Assembly (NCBI GenBank): GCA_035308765.1
Contig: DATGGA010000058.1
Coordinates: forward strand, 1 to 64,000
DNA: 64,000 bases
Source of the DNA: RBG-16-66-20 sp035308765
GTDB lineage: Bacteria > Pseudomonadota > Gammaproteobacteria > Burkholderiales > SG8-39
Direction: 5' to 3'
Made by a program: the position numbers and the translations under genes. The stretch's first letter is position 1; every line of letters begins with the position of its first letter. Positions 58,827-64,000 of the stretch are shown one piece after another. Below the pieces are notes generated by a model. The model was given only the letters and a program-made list of their open reading frames with translations, was not told where the DNA came from and did not search any database.

Positions 58827-59888
58827 TTATCGCAGGGCGGCGATCACTGCGCCGCCCATTGCTGCGGTGCCAACTTTTTCCTTGCCAGGCTGCATGATAT
58901 CCGCCGTGCGGCAGCCCGCGGCCAGCACCGAGCGCACCGCGCGCTCGATCCTCTCCGCCTCCTCGACGCGGCCGAAACTGTGGCGCAGCAGCATGGCCGC
59001 CGACAGGATGGCGGCTAGCGGGTTGGCGATGTCCCTGCCCGCGATATCGGGCGCCGAGCCGTGCACGGGCTCGTACAGGCCCTTGTCGCCATCGCCGATC
59101 GAAGCGGAGGGCAGCATGCCGATCGAGCCCGTCAACATGGCGGCCGCATCCGACAGGATGTCGCCGAACATGTTGGGCGCGAGGATCAGGTCGAACTGCT
59201 TCGGCGCGCGCAACAGCTCCATGGACGCGGCATCCACGTACAGGTGCCGCAATTCGACGTCCGGATACTCCTTGCCCACGCGCGCCACGGTTTCGCGCCA
59301 CAGCACCATGGTTTCCAGCACGTTGGCCTTGTCCACCGAACAGAGCTTCTTCCTGCGTCCGCGCGCCGCCTTGAACCCGACATGCGCGATGCGCTCGATC
59401 TCCGGCTCGGTGTAGCGCATGGTGTTCACGCCTTCGCGGTATCCGGCCGGGTTGTCGCTGATGCCGCGCGGCGTGCCGTAGTAGATGTCGCCGTTCAGTT
59501 CGCGCAGCACCATGAGGTCCAGGCCCTCGACCAGTTCCGGCTTGAGCGAGGACGCCGCAACCAGTTCGGGAAACATGACCGCGGGCCGGAAGTTGGCGTA
59601 AAGCTTCAGTTCGCGCCGCAGGGTGAGCAGGCCCAGGCCGGAGCGCAGGTGGCGGGGGCCGAGCTCGTCGCCGGGCAGGCCGGCGGCGCCGAACAGGATC
59701 GCGTCGGCCTGCTTTGCGAGTTCGAAGGTCTCGGGCGGCAGCGGCACGCCCGCCGCCTTGACGCCTTCGCCTCCTATCGGCGCTTCGGTGAACGTGGCAT
59801 CGCCGCCGACGACCGCCTTCAGCACGCGGACTGCCTGCGCTGTGACCTCCTTGCCGATGCCATCGCCCGGCAAGACCGCGATCTTCAT
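58827..59888 (-). CDS. leuB: 3-isopropylmalate dehydrogenase
   Basis: A 353-residue enzyme that oxidises and decarboxylates 3-isopropylmalate in leucine synthesis with NAD. The family blocks are PGDGIGKEVT at 7-16, LRELNGDIYYG near 133, DKANVLET near 190, MFGDILSDAAAMLTGS near 243 and EPVHGSAPDIAGRDIANP near 268. It differs from the two tartrate-type enzymes at 2548 and 4099 in its LeuB-like loop NFRPAVMFPEL. It lies 11 bp from the kinase gene, on the same strand. Confidence 0.93.
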   Translation of the reverse strand: MKIAVLPGDGIGKEVTAQAVRVLKAVVGGDATFTEAPIGGEGVKAAGVPLPPETFELAKQADAILFGAAGLPGDELGPRHLRSGLGLLTLRRELKLYANFRPAVMFPELVAASSLKPELVEGLDLMVLRELNGDIYYGTPRGISDNPAGYREGVNTMRYTEPEIERIAHVGFKAARGRRKKLCSVDKANVLETMVLWRETVARVGKEYPDVELRHLYVDAASMELLRAPKQFDLILAPNMFGDILSDAAAMLTGSIGMLPSASIGDGDKGLYEPVHGSAPDIAGRDIANPLAAILSAAMLLRHSFGRVEEAERIERAVRSVLAAGCRTADIMQPGKEKVGTAAMGGAVIAALR

Positions 59889-59904
59889 CGTCCGCTCCTC
59901 GCTC

Positions 59905-60777
59905 TCAGCGAGCGGCCAGCGCCTCGTTCAGCAGCGCCGCCAGCCGCACGCCGGCCTTCCTGATCTGCCGCTCGATGACCGGAGCCGCAGCCGCATAGTA
60001 CCCGGCTCCGATTTCCACGGGCTGCGCGACGCCCGTGCTGCAGCTGAACCCCGGGATGCTGCCGTAGACGACCTCGCGAGCCAAGGCATTCGATTCCTGC
60101 ACCCAGTCCTCGATCGACCCTGCCGCCCACGCCGTCCTGTCCCCCGCTGCAATCGGAACGGAGATGATCGCCGCTTCGCCGCCGCGCTCGGCGACCAGCC
60201 GCTCCACCAGCTGCTCGTCCCAGATGGTGTGCAGGTTGAGCGGACCGCGGCGCCCCTCGGTCTGGCCGAAGAACACGACCGAGACCGCATTGCCGCCCCG
60301 GTCATGATGATCCGCCGCGTGCAGCGGCTGGTGGATGTCGCCGGCGAGGTGGACCACCCACTTCAGGGCCTCGTTGCGGTCGCGCCGTGAACCGCGTCGG
60401 TCCTGCAGGACCGACAGCTGCTGCGCCAGCCGCGCGGAAGCGCAATTGCCGCGCGGGCAGACCTTCTCCGGCGGCGCGGCTTCGCACAGCGGTTCGTTGT
60501 CGTAGTGCCATTGGGAATATTTCCTCGACCAGGGCTGGTCGCGGATTTCGTCGGCCCAGTTGGCGATTTCCCCCAGCCGGGTACGCCCTGAGGGCGTACG
60601 GTCGGCCAAGCGGTCGTTCGCGAGCAGGTACGCGATTTCGCGCGCCGCCTGCGGGCTGAGCAGGGACTGCGCGATTTCTCCCGCCATACGGTGGCCTTCC
60701 GGGCCCCACGCAAGGACAGCCTGGTTGCAAGAAAGAAATACAAGAAAGACTGCAAATCGCGCGCCGCGCGACGCCAC
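59905..60777 (-). CDS. exported S1/P1-type zinc nuclease
   Basis: A 290-residue protein with signal peptide ending VLA before WGPEGHR, so the mature enzyme would begin with Trp, which in P1 nuclease coordinates zinc. The other ligands are visible: NWADEIRD, WHYDNEP and the HLAGDIHQPLHAADHHDRGG block. It probably degrades single-stranded nucleic acid outside the cytoplasm. These nucleases are mainly known from fungi and plants but occur in some bacteria. Confidence 0.88.
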   Translation of the reverse strand: MASRGARFAVFLVFLSCNQAVLAWGPEGHRMAGEIAQSLLSPQAAREIAYLLANDRLADRTPSGRTRLGEIANWADEIRDQPWSRKYSQWHYDNEPLCEAAPPEKVCPRGNCASARLAQQLSVLQDRRGSRRDRNEALKWVVHLAGDIHQPLHAADHHDRGGNAVSVVFFGQTEGRRGPLNLHTIWDEQLVERLVAERGGEAAIISVPIAAGDRTAWAAGSIEDWVQESNALAREVVYGSIPGFSCSTGVAQPVEIGAGYYAAAAPVIERQIRKAGVRLAALLNEALAAR

Positions 60778-62601
60778 TTAGGCCGCTGCTCTATCCGCCC
60801 TGCGGCGCTCGTGTTCCTGCAGGTGGCGCTTGCGCAGCCGGATGGATTTCGGCGTGATTTCCACCAGCTCGTCGTCGGCGATGAATTCCACCGCGTATTC
60901 CAGCGTCAGGCCGATCGGCGGCACCAGGTCGATGGCCTCGTCCTTGCCGGAAGCGCGGATGTTGGTGAGCTGCTTGGTGCGAATCGGGTTCACCACCAGG
61001 TCGTTGTCGCGGCTGTGGATGCCGACGATCATGCCCTCGTACACCGGCTCGCCGGGGCTCACGAACATGCGGCCGCGCTCCTGCAGCTTCCAGATTGCGT
61101 AGGCGACGGCCACGCCGTCGTCCTGGGACACCAGCACGCCGTTACGGCGCTCCGCCATATCGCCCTTGAGCGGCGCGTATTCGTCGAACACGTGGCTCAT
61201 CACGCCCGTGCCGCGGGTGAGCGTCATGAATTCGCCCTGGAAACCGATCAGCCCGCGCGCAGGGATGCGGTAGTCGAGCCGCACGCGGCCCTTGCCGTCC
61301 GGCTGCATGTCGAGCAACTCGCCGCGCCTGCGGCCGAGTTCCTCCATCACCGCGCCTTGGTTCTTGTCTTCGACGTCGATGGTCAGGATTTCATAGGGCT
61401 CGCAGCGCTCGCCCTCGATGTCCTTGTAGATTACGCGCGGCCGCGACACCGCGATTTCGTAGCCCTCGCGCCGCATGTTCTCCAGCAGGATCGTCAGGTG
61501 CAGTTCGCCGCGGCCGTGCACGATGAAGGTGTCGGTGTCGACGGGGTACTCGACGCGCATCGCGACGTTGCTCTTGGTCTCGCGCTCCAGGCGCTCGCGG
61601 ATCTGGCGGCTGGTCACGTACTTGCCTTCCTTGCCGGCGAGCGGCGAGGCGTTCACCAGGAAATTCATGGTCAGCGTCGGCTCGTCCACCTTGAGCAGCG
61701 GCAGCGGATCGGCGTGCTCCAGGTCGCAGAGCGTGGCGCCGATGCCGATTTCGTCGATGCCGTTGATGAGCACGATGTCGCCCGCCTCCGCCACGTCCAC
61801 GGGCATCCGGTCGAGGCCTTCGAACATCAGAATCTGATTTATTTTCGCTTTTACAGGGGAAGAATTTCCATGCAAAAGCAAAACCTCCTGTCCCGGGCGC
61901 ACGCAGCCGCGGCGGATGCGGCCGATGCCGATCTTGCCGACGTAGCTCGAGTAATCCAGCGAGCAGATCTGCAGCTGCAGCGGCTCGTCGGGATTCTCGT
62001 CGCGCATCGGCACGTGGTCGAGGATTGCCTGAAATAGGGGTTCCAGATTTTCTTCTTTTTCATTCAAATCATTTTTTGCCCAACCCAAAAGGGCCGAAGC
62101 GTAAACAACGGGGAAATCGAGCTGCTCCTCGGTCGCGCCGAGCTTGTCGAACAGGTCGAAGGTCTGGTTCACCACCCACTCGGCGCGCGCGCCGGGACGG
62201 TCCACCTTGTTGACCACGACGATGGGCTTCAGGCCCAGCGCCAGCGCCTTGCGCGTGACGAAGCGCGTCTGCGGCATCGGGCCCTCGACCGCGTCCACCA
62301 GCAGCAGCACGCCGTCCACCATGGACAGGACGCGCTCCACTTCGCCCCCGAAATCGGCGTGGCCAGGCGTGTCGACGATGTTGATGTGCGTGCCCTTGTA
62401 GCGCACCGCGCAGTTCTTGGCCAGGATGGTGATGCCGCGCTCGCGCTCCAGGTCGTTGGAGTCCATCACCCGCTCCTGCACGTGCTGGTGCGCGGCGAAG
62501 GTGCCCGATTGCTGCAACAGCTTGTCGACCAGGGTCGTCTTGCCGTGATCGACGTGGGCGATGATGGCGACGTTGCGTAACGAACGGACAGCGCGGGGCA
62601 T
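60778..62601 (-). CDS. typA: ribosome-associated GTPase TypA/BipA
   Basis: A 607-residue translational GTPase, standard length. G1 is AHVDHGKTTL (about 11-20), G3 DTPGHADF, G4 NKVDRPGA. Domains II to V and the C-terminal AVEFIADDELVEITPKSIRL are present. It helps 50S ribosome assembly at low temperature. Two AT-rich patches (61831-61880, 34% GC; 62041-62090, 30% GC) fall within domain II (SPVKAKINQILMF) and the G-domain linker (NDLNEKEENLEPL). The start at 62601 begins MPRAVRSLRN. Confidence 0.95.
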   Translation of the reverse strand: MPRAVRSLRNVAIIAHVDHGKTTLVDKLLQQSGTFAAHQHVQERVMDSNDLERERGITILAKNCAVRYKGTHINIVDTPGHADFGGEVERVLSMVDGVLLLVDAVEGPMPQTRFVTRKALALGLKPIVVVNKVDRPGARAEWVVNQTFDLFDKLGATEEQLDFPVVYASALLGWAKNDLNEKEENLEPLFQAILDHVPMRDENPDEPLQLQICSLDYSSYVGKIGIGRIRRGCVRPGQEVLLLHGNSSPVKAKINQILMFEGLDRMPVDVAEAGDIVLINGIDEIGIGATLCDLEHADPLPLLKVDEPTLTMNFLVNASPLAGKEGKYVTSRQIRERLERETKSNVAMRVEYPVDTDTFIVHGRGELHLTILLENMRREGYEIAVSRPRVIYKDIEGERCEPYEILTIDVEDKNQGAVMEELGRRRGELLDMQPDGKGRVRLDYRIPARGLIGFQGEFMTLTRGTGVMSHVFDEYAPLKGDMAERRNGVLVSQDDGVAVAYAIWKLQERGRMFVSPGEPVYEGMIVGIHSRDNDLVVNPIRTKQLTNIRASGKDEAIDLVPPIGLTLEYAVEFIADDELVEITPKSIRLRKRHLQEHERRRADRAAA

Positions 62602-62632
62602 GGCGTTGATTCTTTTGCAAAAAAGACCGCGC

Positions 62633-62638
62633 ATTGTA
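62633..62638 (-). promoter_or_regulatory. -10 element for typA
   Basis: On the minus strand TACAAT lies 32 bp before the typA ATG. A clear -35 box is not visible. Confidence 0.4.
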
Positions 62639-62667
62639 CGCGAGTTGCGCGCCCAATGACACCCTTT

Positions 62668-64000
62668 TTACGGGCAGATGTAGCCGGCGCCGCCCGGATT
62701 CTTGAAACACCCCACCGACTCGGGAAGGACGTGCTTTGGAAGCCAGAGGACGAGATCCGGAAGATAGATCGCGGCGGCAATGGTCGCGAGGAAGATGAGG
62801 TAGATCGGCAGGGATGCCTTCAGGCAGGTGGCAAAGCGAACGTCGACGAACTTCGACGCCATGAGAAGCGCAAGTCCGTAGGGAGGCGTAATCAGGCCAA
62901 AGGCAAGCGTCACAATCAGCACGACGCCCATGTGAACTCCGTGTATGCCGCCTGCCTGCGTAAGGACATTGACGATGGGCATGAAGATCACGATCGCCGG
63001 AATGGGCTCGATGAAGTCTCCGACCACGACGAATACCGCAACCAGCGCCAGCATGATCAGGTGCGGATCGGTGCCCGCGATGGCCGTGATCCATTCGGAC
63101 ACCACGACCGGGCCCCGAAGGTAAGCCAGCATCCAGCCGAATGCGGATGCCGCCGAGATCGTGATGACAGGAAGCGTGAATATCATTCCCGCATGTACGA
63201 AGTCTCTCGGCAGGCGACGCAGGTGGCCGGGATTGAGCAGCGGGATGACGACGAGAAGGATGTACGTTATCGCCACCACCCCGGCCTCGGTCGGCGTAAA
63301 CCATCCCGTCAATACTCCGCCGATCAGGATCACCGGGATCAACAGCGCAAGCAGCGCGCGGCGTGACGCCTGCGTGAGCTGGCCAAAGGACGATCGGGGC
63401 CGCCGAAATCCCGCCGGGCCGAAAAAATAGCTGTAGCACATGAGCCCGATGGCGACCATGAATCCGGGCACGACGCCGCCCAGGAACAAGCCGGCGATGG
63501 AGACGTTCCCGATCGCGCCATAGACGACCGCCATGATGCTCGGCGGCACCAGGGCCGCGATCGTCGACGCCGCAGCGATCAGCGAGGCGACGAAGGGCCG
63601 GGAGTATCCCTGCTCGGCCATCGGCTTGGCCATCGTCTTCGTCAGCACCGCGACGTCGGCGGAGACGGACCCCGACATTCCCGAGAAAAACATGCTGAAT
63701 ACCGTCACTACCTGCGCCAGGCCGCCGCGCATGTGGCCCACCAGCGCCTGGGACAATTCGACGATGCGCAGAATGATCTGCGACGAGGTCATCAATTCCC
63801 CGACCAGGAGAAAGAACGGGATGGCCATCAGCGCCTCGGAGTCGATGCCGTTGAAGAGCTGGCCGACGACCGACGCCAGGCTGATCTGCGTAAACATCGC
63901 GCCCACGAAAACACCCGCCATCAGCGCAAAAGCGACTGGGACCCCGCTGTAACCGAGAATCAGGAACAGCGCCGTCATCAAGGCGAGAATGAGCCCGTTG
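62668..64000 (-). CDS. TRAP transporter large permease (DctM), 5' end outside the window
   Basis: About 443 residues are visible and the frame remains open at the window edge (reading NGLILALM before MTALFL), so the true start is a few codons beyond. It is a 12- to 13-TM permease of the tripartite ATP-independent periplasmic family. Motifs include GVPVAFALMAG, LVGELMTSSQIILRIVELSQ, MSGSVSADVAV and PPSIMAVVYGAIGNVSIAG. It uses an ion gradient with a periplasmic binding protein; the DctQ and DctP genes should lie upstream, outside the window. Substrates in the family are mostly carboxylates. Confidence 0.93.
   Translation of the reverse strand, partial: NGLILALMTALFLILGYSGVPVAFALMAGVFVGAMFTQISLASVVGQLFNGIDSEALMAIPFFLLVGELMTSSQIILRIVELSQALVGHMRGGLAQVVTVFSMFFSGMSGSVSADVAVLTKTMAKPMAEQGYSRPFVASLIAAASTIAALVPPSIMAVVYGAIGNVSIAGLFLGGVVPGFMVAIGLMCYSYFFGPAGFRRPRSSFGQLTQASRRALLALLIPVILIGGVLTGWFTPTEAGVVAITYILLVVIPLLNPGHLRRLPRDFVHAGMIFTLPVITISAASAFGWMLAYLRGPVVVSEWITAIAGTDPHLIMLALVAVFVVVGDFIEPIPAIVIFMPIVNVLTQAGGIHGVHMGVVLIVTLAFGLITPPYGLALLMASKFVDVRFATCLKASLPIYLIFLATIAAAIYLPDLVLWLPKHVLPESVGCFKNPGGAGYICP

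Noticed and set aside
56351..58897. An 848-residue plus-strand frame
   Set aside because: It is antisense to the Ser/Thr kinase, whose motifs are complete on the other strand.

Overview
The window is about 64 kb of GC-rich, densely packed bacterial chromosome. Gene content and order point to a betaproteobacterium, probably an environmental Burkholderiales or Rhodocyclales-like lineage. The signs are the tsaB-rimI-UDG4 run, ompR-envZ, paired aat-bpt, bamC-dapA and pyrD-rnfB-like-nth. There is no rRNA, prophage, IS element or CRISPR array. Most genes are housekeeping genes, and many are coupled by 4-bp ATGA/GTGA overlaps.

Layout. 1-2500: the end of lplT, then tsaB-rimI-UDG4. 2500-5150: two tartrate-dehydrogenase-like enzymes either side of a secreted cupin. 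5150-10760: a PAS-PAS-GGDEF diguanylate cyclase, a PlsB-like acyltransferase, and an exported DUF1501/DUF1800 pair with a small charged protein. 10890-14740: ompR-envZ, a PaiB-like flavoprotein and ispD-ispF. 14790-21160: mfd, a Sel1-repeat protein, serB and two overlapping PPOX-type flavoproteins. 21160-29070: a double-hairpin intergenic repeat, ridA-like, glutathione peroxidase, purL, and a 1014-residue coiled-coil/TM/AsmA-like protein.

29120-40900: an LhgO-like oxidoreductase, a GST, the NAD(P)HX repair enzyme, a solitary integron-type gene cassette, a GFA protein, an FMN-dependent glutamate-synthase-like protein, a peroxiredoxin, the uL16 hydroxylase, a small lipoprotein, an MBL hydrolase with a duplicated start region, bamC-dapA and a methyltransferase. 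40900-51430: DinB, an alpha/beta hydrolase, an APC permease, tRNA-Arg(CCT), MaoC, an FAD oxidoreductase, an acyl-CoA synthetase, a haloacid dehalogenase, NUDIX, aat, bpt, pyrD, an RnfB-like ferredoxin and nth. 51430-64000: two cytochromes c, a MoxR-VWA pair, a small cupin between 17-bp direct repeats, an OxlT-like transporter, a CMD protein, a Ser/Thr kinase, leuB, an S1/P1 nuclease, typA and a partial TRAP permease.

The most notable item is the 608-bp cassette at 32334-32941. It sits exactly after the stop codon of the NAD(P)HX gene, has a recognisable attC whose core boxes match 7/7 in the circular form, is clearly lower in GC than its flanks, and encodes an M15 (VanY-like) peptidase without a signal peptide. 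No integrase is present, so this looks like a cassette captured at a secondary chromosomal site. Other items worth checking are a 29-bp tandem duplication of a translation start region that creates a 10-codon leader ORF (38253-38310), recurrent 50-60 bp AT-rich patches inside otherwise GC-rich conserved genes, palindromic -10 elements between divergent genes, and the coiled-coil/AsmA chimera.
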